A stretch of DNA of 64,000 nucleotides from Cricetomys ansorgei (taxonomy: Eukaryota > Chordata > Mammalia > Rodentia > Nesomyidae). The DNA lies in NCBI GenBank assembly GCA_026225945.1, contig JAMJFZ010001133.1, forward strand, positions 17,637,501 through 17,701,500, in the 5' to 3' direction. Of this stretch, positions 1 to 11,836 are shown one piece after another; within the stretch, counting starts at the first letter, position 1; every line of letters starts with the position of its first letter. The position numbers and the translations under genes are program-made. The notes under the pieces were generated by a model, which did no database searches, was not told the DNA's origin, and saw only the letters and a list, made by a program, of their open reading frames with translations.

Positions 1-1768
1 TTTCTCTTACCAGTGGCCTGAGCTCCGGGTGTGTCAAGATATATCCATTATTCGTGATGGCAAAGGCGTAACCATGAATTCCTAACTGTAAGAGGAAAGC
101 GAGAGAAACCTTCATTAGCTAACTCCCAGGTGGATTCACAAAGCACAAAGCATCCCGACCCGAGTAATTTACAGCTTAAACTTGGCATTCATAACCCTTA
201 TCGGTGCAATATTTCATTAAAATGAATGTGAGGCACTGATCCTTGACATTTGGTGGAAATGTGGACCTGTCACAGATAAGCTCAGCAAACAGCACAATTT
301 GAAATGTCATATCCCCACACTTGGCATCCTATGGCTTTATTTTTATTTATTTAAAACAAAACAATTACTTTTTAGAAAAGCCAACAAAGTCCTGGATATT
401 TCTGGGACGGGGAGCATGTCCAAGCAAACAGAAGGAACCCCTGCGGCTGGGGCGTTTTCTCGCTCATCTAGTGAGAAGAGGGACAGAGGCCTTCACAGTG
501 CCCACAGAAGCCATTTCTAACTCTGCTCTCTTCCTCTGCCCTCTCCATCATCCGTAAAGTGTAAAAGCGCCCCCCCTGCCCCATGTGGGGACCAGCCAAC
601 CCCTTTACATCCTATCATCTTTACGATGGCTGCTACACTCTACCGTGCATGATTCCAGCCACACAAAGCCTCGGTGACTTTCTATGCAGAGCCTCAGCTA
701 ATTTATGTTTTCTGACTCCATGGGACTACGGGAAATAGTTTGAGAGCAATGAAATGTTTTATTAGCTTTAAAAAGTATGTAATCAAATTTAACACTGCAC
801 TTATTTAAATAATAATCCCAGCTTTTTGACAATATTTCTATTACACACTTGACTGCACCCATTGGCTACAATAAATTTACCTACCAATCATTCATGTATT
901 AAAACGGCCTCTGGCATAAAACTCATATGATCTCTCTCTCCCTTTCTCTAAAGAAAGAAACTGTAACCGACTTTTGCCAGAGAGGGAAGAAAAAAAACTC
1001 TCTATTTTCTGTCTGGGGGATCATTTCACAGTTCCGAGCCCTTCCTTATTTCTTCTTTAAACTCTCTGCCACTCGCAGCCTCGAATATGATACTATTAAA
1101 TGGTCCAGACAACAGAGTTTACAAACCAGGAGTGACCCTGTCTGCTTGTTAGCTTAACGTCAAGGTGATGTGAAATGAACTTCAGAGAATTTAACACCAG
1201 CAATTAAAAGTTTCCGTTGCGTTACATAAAGCAAATACGCCTGCGGTCGTCAAGGGCAACAGACGTTTCTCCCGGACTTACCTTGCACAGCAAGTCTTAA
1301 TAACATTCTACTTGACTCTAATGATAAAAGTATATTTCATTACGCTGGGAAAGATAAACCCGAGATTTCCTATCCTTTGAGATGTATATCGTCTCTTTCA
1401 TCTCGTCTCCTGGAAGAATGTCAGACAGCCAACACTGCATTAATTATCGTTATTAAGTCCTGGTTTAATATGGGCTGGAAGGGTCAGGAAGGACTCTGGG
1501 AGCTTGACTTCTTCCATTAAAGGCAAGAGTGGGGTTTGACTGGAAATTCAAACTCAGCATCAGACCAAACAAATGGTATTTTATAGTCAGCTAATGCAGC
1601 CAGGGTCTTCCAACATAGCTGCCTTTGTCTCTTTCTCTGCGTGTGAGTTTCAAGAGAAGGTAGGTTGCAATGTTCTGTTCTTCCCTTGCAGAACACTTTA
1701 CAAATGAGAGCTGACATCTATGAGGGTATTATCTACAGTCTAGGCATCAGATCAGGTCATTGATTATT
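1..1768. other. Unique non-coding sequence, no gene seen
   Basis: I recognise no repeat and no exon here. The DNA is AT-rich, especially 760-900, and keeps scattered CpGs at 1,200-1,400. Short open frames at 299-557 and 927-1157 show no family resemblance and are probably chance. The low repeat content over 1.7 kb would fit either plain unique sequence or a conserved regulatory block; comparison with other genomes would be needed to tell these apart. Confidence 0.6.
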
Positions 1769-1769
1769 A

Positions 1770-1836
1770 AATGTCTGGCTCCCTTCCCCAGAATATAAGC
1801 ACCATGAGGTCAAAAGTCAGAGCATATACTTAAAAA
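1770..1836 (+). repeat. L2-type LINE 3'-end remnant
   Basis: The segment contains the L2 tail signature in the form 'gaatataagcaccatgagg', close to the usual 'gaatgtaagctccatgagg'. It is short and diverged, as expected for a repeat older than the rodent lineage. The call rests on recall of the consensus; a MIR3 or chance match is possible. Confidence 0.45.
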
Positions 1837-2849
1837 TGACCAGAGGGTGGGATAGGATGGAATTCCACACCAGCACCTCTTACAGACCACCTGCTTGCTC
1901 TTGCCTCAACTCCCTAGACTCTGACTCTGCCCAGTGGCACCTACTAGGTGACACCACAACTGTTCTTTATGCCTGCCAGCGGCACCAGAGAGCTTCAGTC
2001 TATGGAATAATCTTTTTCGTGTCTCCTGGCTTTGAGGCCTGACTGCTATCCCCTCCTCATCATTCCTGCCATTGCCAGGTCCGCCCCTTTCCTTCTGCTT
2101 CCTCCTTTGTCATTCCTCAGGCCCTGGTTCTCCTTTAGACTTTGTTTCCGGTGGTAACTGTCTGTCTTAACTCTACTTTCCCTCTATGAGCTTCAGCAGT
2201 CATGTCTGCTGCTTCCTTGAGCTCTCCCATTAGAGGCAGTCCATATATCCAGCAACTGTTAATCTGACAGAATGGTGGTTCTCATTTCCCAGGCCCCCAG
2301 TTAGAAGCCAAAGCATCTCCTTATCCTGTTCCCCTTAGCTACAATCCTCCAAACCAAATAATCATGACATCCTGTTAGATTTTCTCCATGACATTCCTCA
2401 GATGCAAGCCTGCCTCCTCCTGCTCATCACTAGATTTCTTCAGCTTCCAAAAATGATCCTAACCAATCTCTAGGTCTCAGAGACAGACCAAAGTCAAAGG
2501 CAGTGCTGATCATGCTCCTTGTGTAAGACTCAGAGAAAACCCCTTTTGTGTGTGAGACGCAGCTCATGAGCCTATCGGTCAGATCTCCCTGGAGCTGGGC
2601 CCTACCTATCCACACAGTATCCACACTGCGCCTTCACCTGCAGGACCAGTGCTCGGGTGAATTCTTATCTATTACCCTCCCAGGATCACGACTATCTCCT
2701 GGTCATTTTCTGACTCTGTTTTTGATTCTTTTTCATTTTAGTTTTATAAACCATGAGGAAATTTTCAGTTCTACCTTATGGAAGGTGTAAAAATGCTTAC
2801 CTGTACCTTCTTACTTCTCAACCCTACTTAGGTCTCCTTCTTCCCTCTG
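1837..2849. other. Pyrimidine-rich unique sequence
   Basis: The plus strand is notably C/T-rich from about 2,040 to 2,460. Parts resemble the internal C/T-rich region of L2, which would agree with L2-like tails at both ends of the interval, but the match is too weak to call. Open frames at 1836-2042, 2430-2624 and 2548-2790 have no recognisable content. Confidence 0.4.
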
Positions 2850-2985
2850 TGTTGTTCTAGAAAGCACCCAAGTCCATGCCTCTTCTGGGGGGGAGGAGCT
2901 ACCATGCTCAACGTAGACTTCTGTAGCCCTTAGCACCATGTCAGACATGTGGCAGGCACTCAGCTAAATCTGCATATATTCCAGG
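2850..2985 (+). repeat. L2-type LINE 3' remnant
   Basis: Positions about 2,925-2,975 follow the order of the L2 3' end: a 'cccttagcaccatgtcag' segment and then 'ggcaggcactcagctaaat', matching the usual 'cctagcacagtgcctggcacatagtaggcactcaataaat' order. The copy is diverged. Boundaries are uncertain. Confidence 0.45.
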
Positions 2986-4084
2986 CACTTATCACTTTAC
3001 TCAAACACTATCTAGATGATCTTGAAAAACACAGCCAAAGTAAACACTAAAAATGAGCCAAAAAGAAGCTGATATACTTCAGCATACACAGCCAGCCTTT
3101 CTCAACCCCGTGCTTAACTTTTCCTGGCATTCAGAAACTACTGGGTTAAACTCCTTCCTAATAGAACATCCAGAGAAAGTAGCATTAGAACATTGTGTGA
3201 GCTGGTGGGTGACTTCTTAGAGATCATCTGACACAGCTATAGGAAGACAGACTGTGGAGCCTCCGAATGCAGTCCGTCTGTGGATCTCTCTGAGAATCAA
3301 AACTTCATAAACTGACAATGAACAATGCCCGGTTTTGGACACAAATCAATATGCTGATGAAATCCCTAATTCTCATTTCATTTGAAACACAGCCAGTCTC
3401 CCTGTGTGTTTGCATGTTCGGGCCTGTGGAGTAACGGGACAGATTGGACACAGGACCTTCCAGCACAAGGAGCTGCCAAACAGGTCCTGGATCCATAGCT
3501 AGCTTCCCTGCTCCCCTGGAGGCCATGAGCAGTGCAGACCCCTGTCCCTGGGAGAGGAGCATGTCCCTTCCAAGCTGAGCCTTCAGGCTAATGAAATGAA
3601 CCCAATTATAAAATGGCTCGTTATGGTAACAGAGGCCATGGTGTCTGGAAATTATTGCTGGGGTGTCTGGAATTCTTAATAAAAATTATAGGAAGTCTGA
3701 TGGCTTGCGGGAAAATATATGAAGCTTAAGGAGAAAGAACAATCCTTGGGAAAATCCCAAGAGCTAAGAGCTGACACATCCTTATAAAGTGTTAATCAGG
3801 AAGACCAGTACGACCTGGATCTGGCTCCCTGGAGTTTCTCCCTTTCCTCCTGTCCCAAGATCTACCTGGCTGACATGCACATCTTTCCCAAAGCTCTTTA
3901 TAGGAAAAGATGTCTTAGGCCAATGTGTAGCATACCTCTGTCTCCAGTTCCCCCACTAGACCCAGGAAAAGCACAGAACACATTCCCAGAGATGCTGGCT
4001 CATTCCGCACTGATGAGCTTCCTCTATTCTCTGGTCACACTGTGTCCTGTGGATCTCTTACTAGGTGAGTGATGTTGGAAAGGT
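2986..4084. other. Unique non-coding sequence
   Basis: No repeat or gene is recognised. The segment 3,590-3,780 is AT-rich, unique and free of simple repeats. The open frame at 3305-3562 (minus strand) has no family features. Confidence 0.5.
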
Positions 4085-4172
4085 AACAACGCATGTAGAG
4101 TACTTTGGATAATACCAACCACATGGTAAGTACAATAATTGTGCTATTTCCATTATTTCTATGATTTTATTT
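4085..4172 (+). repeat. MIR SINE 3' part
   Basis: The sequence follows the MIR 3' end: 'gtagagtactttggataatacc' then 'catggtaagtacaataatt' and an AT-rich ATT-type tail, corresponding to the consensus order of 'gcttagaacagtgcctggcac', 'atagtaagtgctcaataa' and an ATT tail. It is old and strongly diverged. Confidence 0.5.
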
Positions 4173-4254
4173 TAACTATGTCCTATCACAATAATTATTA
4201 TCTCATCACTCCTAGTGATATTGAAGTCCTAGGGGCTAAAATCATGGCTTTTCC

Positions 4255-4352
4255 AATTGCAAGCTACAAAACATGGCAAAATGCTTGAGCTTTCTGTGCT
4301 CCAGTTTGTTTATATAAGGTTGGATAAAATGGTGCCTACTCATTATTAACAT
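4255..4352 (+). repeat. MIR SINE central part
   Basis: The segment matches the MIR core and following region: 'gctttctgtgctccagttt', then 'atataaggttggataaaat' and 'ggtgcctactcattattaac', equivalent to 'ctctgtgcctcagtttcctcatctgtaaaatggg' followed by 'tacctacctcat'. It lies just after another MIR piece on the same strand but covers a more 5' part of the consensus, so the two are separate copies or a duplication. Confidence 0.6.
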
Positions 4353-5690
4353 ATCTTAGCCCATTTTCTAGCGGAAGAAGTTTTGAGAAACGAAACCCAA
4401 AGGTAATTGTCGACACTTCATTTATAATCCATTCTTCTTTGATTCATCTTGTACATTTTCAAATAGTGACCCGGTGCTTGGATTTTTACATATCCTCACT
4501 GAAAAGAGAACTCAAAATTAATTTGAAACACTGTGAGTGGGTGCCCTTGTTAAGCCGTGGGTCCCTGGATCTGGATGCCAACATCTGGGAATTCCAACAA
4601 AGGACCTCTTTCATAAGAGGCCATGGAGTCTTCCTCGTCCCACTCTTGGCTTTTATTTTCCGAGCCGCTATCATTTATACATTGGATTATGTGGGGCTAG
4701 ATCAACTAGAAGCCCACCGATGGCTCTGGAAACATAATCCAAGTTCTGGGAGTCTTGGTGGAAGTAGGAGGCTATCACCTCCTGACAGCCATGGAGCTCC
4801 GGCCACTTTCTTGTTTTCCCAGGAGGTCAGCGAGGCTGATGCCTGAGCCTGCCTCAGCAAGTCAGACTAGGAAGCCAAGGAAGGGGCCTGGCAGTCAATG
4901 CAAGCAGATTCCTGGCCTGGCATTACTCTTCATAAAAGCAGGGGGAACCTTTGCCAACCAGAGTCAGCCTAAAGCTGGGTGGGCTAGCCCGTCTACTCAG
5001 GACTGGGGAGGAGAGAAAGGACAAAGCCCTGGGCAGTAGTGGGTTGGGTGGAGCCCTTTGCCCAGTGGGTCACCTAGACCTTCAGTGCACTCCACCGTTC
5101 CCTACTCAGGGGCTCTTGGGGCAATTCTGTGTGCCTGAACTGGCACTTGAGAGGACTAGCTCCCTCTGCATTTACTGATTTGTTTTCTTCTCCAGCCGCA
5201 AATGAGGGGGCTTCCTTCGTGGGAATTCAACGATCCTCTGTATCAGCTTTTTAAAGGCTAGTCAATCCTGTCAGTGTTGAAAGGAAAACACAAGGACCTC
5301 ATCAAAACTCATGGTTTCCCATACAGTCTTTACATGGAGGTTAGAGGAGGTAGTAAGGAAACCATCCATTTAAATCAAGAAATACCCATCAAGGAACAGT
5401 ACAGATGATGCAAAGGCAGGCAAAAGGCTATGGCTGTGGTAGAGAAACCTCCTAAGAAGAGGTGGAGTCTGAAGCCAGACCTCGGTCCCTCTTTGTCACT
5501 GGCCACAGTGAATGTATATTACCTTGTATTTGGGGATGGTCTTCAAAAGTTCCTTTACTGGGACATCTGTGCCAACCACACCCAGAAGAATTCCCTTCGA
5601 CCTCTGTAGAAAATAGACATTGAGCAGAATACAATGGGTTACTATCAGATGTCTTCCCTGAGACCACTAACTCAGATCTCCATAGGCCTC
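4353..5690. other. Unique sequence, chance open frames
   Basis: This interval holds a 135-codon open frame (4439-4846) overlapped by other open frames on both strands. None has a recognisable domain, and its translation mixes basic, aromatic and proline-rich stretches as random sequence would. No splice-flanked exon could be argued. GC content is higher around 4,740-5,130 than in the flanks. Confidence 0.5.
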
Positions 5691-5702
5691 TTTTTTTTTT
5701 TT
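5691..5702. repeat. Poly(T) run
   Basis: A run of 12 T. On the minus strand it could be the A-tail of a retroposed sequence, but I do not recognise a SINE or pseudogene body to its left. Confidence 0.8.
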
Positions 5703-5959
5703 GGTTTCATCTTCCATTCAAACAATAGCTAGTCAAGAAGGGGAGTGTCTCTGACCTAATAGCAACATACCTATGCTAAGAAATTCTAGTGACCCTTCTC
5801 CCTGAAAACTAACACAATGCAAGAGCCTGGAAGTTCATGGCTAAAGACTCTGATTATGAACCAGCTTCTTCTAGCTAAGTTTTCTGTATGAGAGACATAG
5901 TGGCAACTGTTTTTTTCCACATGCCCCACCTTCTGGCACCCACAAAGGAGACGCCTGGT

Positions 5960-5963
<4 letters not shown>

Positions 5964-6028
<65 letters not shown>
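5964..6028. repeat. (AG)n microsatellite, about 32 units
   Basis: An uninterrupted AG/GA dinucleotide run of about 64 bases. Pure tracts of this length are typically length-polymorphic and can form triplex (H-DNA) under supercoiling. It produces a poly-Ser-Leu stretch in a spurious minus-strand open frame. Confidence 0.98.
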
Positions 6029-6031
<3 letters not shown>

Positions 6032-6143
6032 AGCAGCATTGTAGAACCAGGATTCTAGCCTCCAGGGTAGGTGGCCATTGTGATTTGCTGAAACTTCCAG
6101 TGACAGAAAGGTCATTAAGAAAAAGATACAAATTGCTGCTGTC

Positions 6144-6560
6144 TGTTGTTTTGTGGTTCGAATAGTGTTTCAACAAACTCATTCACTAAATCTTCATAAT
6201 CCAATGGCATTCGGAAGATAGGGTCTTTGCAGATACTAGAGTTAAAGACCTCTAGAAGAACCATCTTAGATTCAGAGAGGTGCCTAAATAAGGTGACAGA
6301 TCTCCTTAGAAAGACAAGAGATAGGGATGTAGAGAGAAGGACACATATAAACAGTGTAATGTGGAATTATGCCATGGGCCAAGGGATGTTGGGTACCAGC
6401 AGCCAGAAATAACAAGAAAGTATTTTTCCCTTGTTCCTTTGGAGAGACCATGGCTCTGACAACATCTTGATTTCAGACTCCCAAGATCCACAACTATTTG
6501 GTAAACCATCCCACTCTGTAGTACTCTGATACCTCTGCTCCAAGAAATTAATCAAATATA
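6144..6560 (+). repeat. MLT1-type MaLR LTR (solo)
   Basis: The stretch follows MLT1 consensus through its length: 'tagggtctttgcagata' near 6,220, 'taaataaggtgacag' and 'gaaggacacatataaac' in the middle, 'cttgatttcagactccc' near 6,465, and an end resembling 'ctgtagtactctgatacc' then 'ccaagaaattaat' for the consensus 'tgtggtactttgttatggcagccctagcaaactaat'. It is an ancient non-autonomous ERVL-MaLR LTR without a visible partner LTR or internal region, so it is probably solo. Subfamily not resolved. Confidence 0.75.
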
Positions 6561-7590
6561 ACTGAAGAGAGGTACAGCCACCATGATCAAGAATTGGCTG
6601 GGAATTTTCCTCCTCTGGCCATTGAGTATCTGAATTTTAAAGAGGGGCTACAGATGCTAAGCATTCTCCCCATTCTCTCATTACATTTGACTCTCTAGTC
6701 CTCACAGCAGGGTGAAACAATAAGAATAAACTCACACACAGTGTCCTGGGGGGGGGGGAATAAGTCACCAGGGATAGGATGCAAAGATATTTAAGAAATC
6801 ACCCTCCCAGCACCAGGCAGAAGGCATAGTGTCATACTCACAGTTTCATTCTGCTTACTAAAAACAGGCATGGCCACTGTGGTCATCAAGACGAGGCCCT
6901 GATCATCAGCAAGCTGGGTGGAGAGAGGAAAGGCAGTTACCAGGCATGTTGTAGACGCCTCAGTGCAGAGGCCTCCTGCTGACCTTTCTAGCCAAAGGCT
7001 TCTGAGAAAGACCCCTCGGGATCCTTCAGGAGGGAGCACAGAGTCTTTCTACCTGGTCTGTGGGCCGACAGCCCCGAGCCCCAGCTGGGAACCCAACTGT
7101 CAGTCATTCCAGATGTTGCATCTGCATCTGCGCTTTCAGCGATTTTGCCTCAGATGAACCTCATTTGGATTCCAGGGATTTGTTTTATTGCAACACATTG
7201 ATTTTACTGTTTTACTCCCTAGACATTCTGTGTTCAGTATGTGTGCTAATAATGCTTCTGATAATGCAGGACTGGAAACCTCAGACATCAGAGGCCTCGT
7301 GAAATATCTTTAGTGGAAACAGAACCCGGAAGCTCTTACTCTCCCCAAGGCAGGCCAGTCAAGCCCCTTCACCTCTTTGGCTTCCTGAATGCTAGTCCCA
7401 AATGGAAAGCGAAGGAATGAAAAGACTTAGCATATGACCCTGAAAGCACCAATAGGAAGCTAATCACTGCTTCCAAAGGAACTACTCCTGAACTGTGATC
7501 AAAGCTGCCACGGTTTCAGCTGCATACACATACTTTGAGACCTCGTGGCAAATCTGCTTTTCATACCATGCTGGGAGGGACGCAGGCTGG
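6561..7590. other. Unique sequence with a G11 run
   Basis: No repeat is recognised apart from an 11-base G run at 6,748-6,758. Overlapping open frames on both strands at 6,791-7,302 have no family features and are likely chance. Confidence 0.5.
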
Positions 7591-7591
7591 A

Positions 7592-7700
7592 ACAGCTGTT
7601 CTGCCCCAGTAACAAATGGGGAAACAGAGTCTCAGAGTACAGTAGTAAGCTTTGGTCCAAGATAAACCTAGCTCTGCTTCTCAGTTTTGAGTTTCTTAGC
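7592..7700 (-). repeat. MIR SINE, minus strand
   Basis: The segment 'taacaaatggggaaacagag' followed by 'tctcagagtacagtagtaagc' is the reverse-complement MIR core (usually 'acaaatggggaaactgaggctcagagaggtaagtgacttg'). A second MIR-like fragment, 'cttgaggtcacacagcaag', appears at about 7,835-7,855 and may be a further piece of the same or another copy. Confidence 0.6.
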
Positions 7701-8236
7701 TGTACTAGCCAGGCCTTCCTGCATCCTCTGAAATCATGCTAAATTATCATTACCATGAAGAGAAGATGTACCAGTGCGAGCATAGTACTCTGACATAGAA
7801 ACACTCAGAGGATGCTGGATTCCTCTGTTTGCCCTTGAGGTCACACAGCAAGTACATAACAGAATTCAATAAAATTAAGAGAGAGCAAAGATTTATTTGG
7901 CACTGCTGACCGGCACCAAAGTTAACCTGGCAAGCCCCATGGTAGAAAAAGGCTTTCTGTTTCATATCTTCCTCAGCACTCACTATGGAGCACTTTGGTT
8001 CTGAAATCCACCATCTTCAGTTTACAGCATTTTTGATGTCTTACTCACTTTCTACGGCTTTAGTTCCATGGCATAATTATGTGCTCGTTCATCACACTTC
8101 TTTCTTAGAAAGAAGCTGCCTACAGAGATGATGCTACACTCAAAGTGATTGACAGTTGTACAGATTGTCTGGGCTTTTGTGCAAAAGTCATTGAACTTAG
8201 CACTTAGCTCTTCTTTTCTATTGTTAGATTATTAAT
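7701..8236. other. Mostly unique sequence
   Basis: Apart from the short MIR-like string near 7,835-7,855, nothing is recognised. No coding potential beyond short chance frames. Confidence 0.5.
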
Positions 8237-8343
8237 TTTTTTTTTGAGAAAGGGTCTTGTATAGCCCAAACTGTATTTAAAATCCTGATCCTTTTGCCTT
8301 TACTTACCAAGTTCTGGGATTACAGGTCTGCACCACCATACCC
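8237..8343 (-). repeat. B1/proto-B1 SINE, minus strand
   Basis: Starting from a T-run (the reverse of the A-tail), the sequence reads 'ttgagaaagggtcttgtata' then 'gttctgggattacaggtctgcaccaccat', the reverse complement of a 7SL-derived B1 head. It is diverged and shorter than standard B1, fitting an old B1 or proto-B1. Confidence 0.7.
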
Positions 8344-9084
8344 TATGCTCCCCTGTTCAATTAGTACTCAGTAAGTTACATATGTATCATGCATAATTTT
8401 GAGCTCCTAAGGATCTCACTACTTACAATGTGATGCGCTAGACAACAGCACTACAGTGCTTGCTATAAACGCAAAACTTCAGGGCCCATTCTAGCCTTTC
8501 CAAATAGGAGTCTTTATTTTAATAGTTAGTGCACATGAAGATTAAAAGTCAAGGACTCTTGTTACAGGGAAGTCTTTCCCATCTCAGCCCCACTAACCAT
8601 CTAGAGAACAAAAGGAAAGCTGTCAGATGCTGGGGGAAAATTCCATTAGAAATAGAGGGTACATGTTAGTTGTGTATCTGTTTAGAAGTGAGCCTGTGGT
8701 CCTCTATGAAGAAAGAGACATGAACATCATGGTCTTTAAGGACCAGGAAACCTGTGGCATCTCCTTGGCTAGCTGTGGTCTGTGTACTTATTTTATCAAC
8801 TATTATTCTGGATGATGGTTGGGAAGATCCTTTCACTAACATAACTCAGATTTAGACAGGCAGACATTGAATAAAGCACTATTTGGTTGGGATGCATCCA
8901 GTCAGTTGAAAGTCTTAAGAGAAAAGACACACTACACCCTAGAAGGAAGAAGAAATTATGCCTCCAGCTTGACTCTGAACTCAACATTGAAACATCAACC
9001 CTTCCTAGAATTTCCAGTTACCATTCTGTTTTATAGATTCAGATTTATTAGATTCCACATTTATATTCCTTAATATAAATCTCT
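8344..9084. other. Unique non-coding sequence
   Basis: No repeat or gene recognised. Short open frames on both strands at 8,627-9,073 lack family features. Confidence 0.5.
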
Positions 9085-9190
9085 CCACATACAAGTTTGT
9101 ATGTATATATTTATATGCTCATATACATACAGGTTGTCTTAATATGCTTATGTGCATACACAGTATGTTTATATACATGCTTTCTCTATA
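9085..9190. repeat. AT-rich TATG/CATA low-complexity tract
   Basis: Degenerate TATG/TATA/CATA motifs repeat over about 100 bases. This looks like a decayed microsatellite. Confidence 0.6.
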
Positions 9191-11696
9191 TAGGCTCTCT
9201 TATTGTTCTATCTCTTTTGAGACCTCTGACTAATAGGCATGATACTCAAGTAACTTTCTGGGCATTAGAGCAAATAAATAAATTATTATTTAATATTAAT
9301 AACCAAGTTGTACTAACTTGAAATCATGTTGGCAGTTCTTGTTGTGCCAAGAATCAAGTCAGCCAGTACATACAGTACAATAATTGTTTATGGGAACATA
9401 ATTTCAACTTCCACTAAAAATACTTAAAGTATAACATGGCGGCCATTGGAGGCTCAAGGGCAGAACTAGTCCACAGTAAACAGCTCTCTTAGCATTATAC
9501 ATCCCATTTCCCAACTTCTTGATTAATCCTTGCTGCTATACAGAAAAACTAATTTGAGCTGATCCATAACCCTGGACAACTTCCACTTTGCAACTCAAAT
9601 CAAAATTTCAAGCAATGCCAACATGGATCATGATGAAATCAAAACACACCACTGACAGTAATGAGAAATGAAGCTTTCCCCCTGCAACCAGTAAGAATCA
9701 GTTATAAATCACTAGTGATTGTCCTGGCACAAATGCAAGATCAGGGGAAATGAACTTCCAAATGTTAAGCCAGAATATAGTATCAACTTCACTCAGGGGC
9801 TAATTCCAAATGTAATTACTGCATCATTACCTTAAAAAATCCTTATACTATTGCATTTATACTAAAACCACTCATTTGTATCCAGCCCCAGGTAAACAAA
9901 AGGAATGCAGCAAGTCCAGGAGGGCCAGAGTTCACATGAGGGCCTATAATCTTGTGTACTCTTCTGCTAACGGTTGCTGCCCACTTGTAGACTGGTTTAG
10001 CCAGAGCTCCAACCTGCAGGCTTTCTGTGTAACCCATCTCATCCTACGGTCACAAAAACTAGCAGGGATCCAGAAACAGCACTTGTACAATATCATGACG
10101 CTCACTTGCCCTCCACCAGCCCTAGTCTCCCCACTTTGGCCTCTATGCATCTGATACAGTTCATGGAGAAGAAAATCAGCCTGAAAGTTTGTTTGCACTG
10201 CAAGCATTTTACGATCAAAAGGCATTCTGTGCTCCTGTCGCAGGAAATGGCAGCCAGTGGCAAGAGGTTTTCATTCAGACCTCCAGGCAAAACTACGCAG
10301 CCAACCACAGCCAGAAGTCCTCTGTCTCCGACACTCACTAGGGGTTGCCTGCTTTTCCGTGGCCCCCAACCTGCAGCTGCTGCTGAGGCAAGACTGGTGC
10401 TTAGGATTCATACTCGAGGCTTCCAAGAAAAATGCAGACACAAAATCAGCATTCATTTTCCAAAGGGTAGGAGTAGGAGATGGGGGTCACCATGGTCCAT
10501 CTGGGCAAAATCCCATTAATGTAAGTCCAAGTGAGAATCCTAAAGTGAACTGTTGCTCAATTACACTTGTCCAAACTTTGAACAGCCCCTGAACTACTTG
10601 GTTGTGGTTTTCTGTTGTATAGTAAGTGTATATTATTCCATATCCTTCACTTCCTATGCTACATAATGGGGACCATTCTGTATCAAAGGAAATGATGGGT
10701 AACAATGCTGAACATCTGGTTCATAAAACACAAACTTGCTCAACAGATTGCCTGCTTCCTGTCAGCTTCCCAAGTTAATCATGCATGTGGCTCATATGAA
10801 TATGCATTCAGACTCATGTGCGAGGTCTCTGCAGCCATACCAGGCCTTTATTTCTAGTGCTCCATGAGTTTCCATGGATGGCATCAGACAGGAATGTGGT
10901 CAGCCCCTAGGGTGTGGCCCTGGACAGCATAATACCACCAGATCCCAGTTCACTGCTGGCCTCCTCATTGTTATTCACTGTTTCCCTTAAGCCTCAGCTG
11001 TAGTCTGAGTTCTCTACTACGTGCTATGAAGATAACCAGGAACAAGACTGGGATGTTTTCCCCAAGGAACCCAAGGTACACTTAGGGAGGCAGGAGAACT
11101 AATAAGACAGAGGAAGGAGGTCTGGTAGGGGTTGGCTATGTTGGGTCCTCTACAGTGGGCAATTCTTCCAGTCTAGCTTGGGTTTAACTTGGCATCTTGT
11201 CTTTATCGATACCTGTCATGTGGTAATGGCAGATCCAAAATGTCTCCCTAAAGCTGGCTGAACAGCAGGAATCAGTTCCCTGCTGTGCTCCATTTCTCCT
11301 ATAGTAAATCACAGACACATGTCACAGTACTGGGGTAGAGGCTTAGAAACCTCTGGGCACCTTTCCTTTCATTCCTGCAGACATCACGCTCTTTCTTAGA
11401 GAAATCCTCTTTACCTTCTCCAACCACAAGGTTTCTGTGGCAGATGATGCCTCTCACCTTGCACATATGGCTAGGTAGCCAACAAGATGGCTTCTTGTGC
11501 ACACACCTACACCACCTAGGTCCTAAGATTGACTTGTTAATTAGGCAGAAGATCTGATCTGGATTCCCTGGGATTTTCTTTTGTATTTTTGTTATCTCAA
11601 GCTTGTGGAAAGATTATCCCTCTGGTGCGTGGTTATACAAACCTAAATTGGTATCCCCTTACCACACATAGAAAAATTAGACCAAAAATAGTCAAC
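9191..11696. other. Unique sequence, possible regulatory DNA
   Basis: No interspersed repeat was recognised in about 2.5 kb, a long gap for this window. The part 9,330-9,850 is AT-rich, unique and contains a YY1-like motif. Open frames of up to 137 codons at 10,106-10,592 overlap on both strands and show no domain, so they look like chance in a locally stop-poor, GC-richer segment. Confidence 0.5.
9433..9443 (+). promoter_or_regulatory. YY1-like motif
   Basis: The sequence AACATGGCGGC fits the YY1 consensus AANATGGCGGC and retains its CpG. A single motif is weak evidence, and no promoter is visible nearby. Confidence 0.35.
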
Positions 11697-11836
11697 AGAG
11701 AGAAGGAGAGGAAGGTTGAAGAGAGAAAGGACAGAAGAGAGGGAGAGAAGAGAGAAGGGAGAAAAGAGAGGGGGAGAGAGGTAAGAGAAGAGGGAGAAGA
11801 GTGGGAGTGGAGATGCCAACAGGGAGGGAGTGGTAC
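11697..11836. repeat. GA-rich low-complexity tract
   Basis: About 140 bases in which the plus strand is almost all purine, made of irregular GAGA, GGAGA and GAAGG units. It yields a spurious Glu/Arg/Lys-rich frame on one strand and a Ser/Leu/Pro-rich frame on the other. Confidence 0.9.

Noticed and set aside
4439..4846. 135-codon open frame on the plus strand
   Set aside because: Other frames on both strands are open over the same DNA, there is no recognisable domain, and no splice or promoter context. Length is within chance for 64 kb scanned in six frames.
5786..6115. 109-codon minus-strand frame with a Ser-Leu run
   Set aside because: The run is the translation of the (AG)n microsatellite; the flanks have no family resemblance.
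10106..10592. Overlapping 137- and 111-codon frames
   Set aside because: The frames overlap each other and minus-strand frames. Their translations show no family features; a locally stop-poor stretch explains them.
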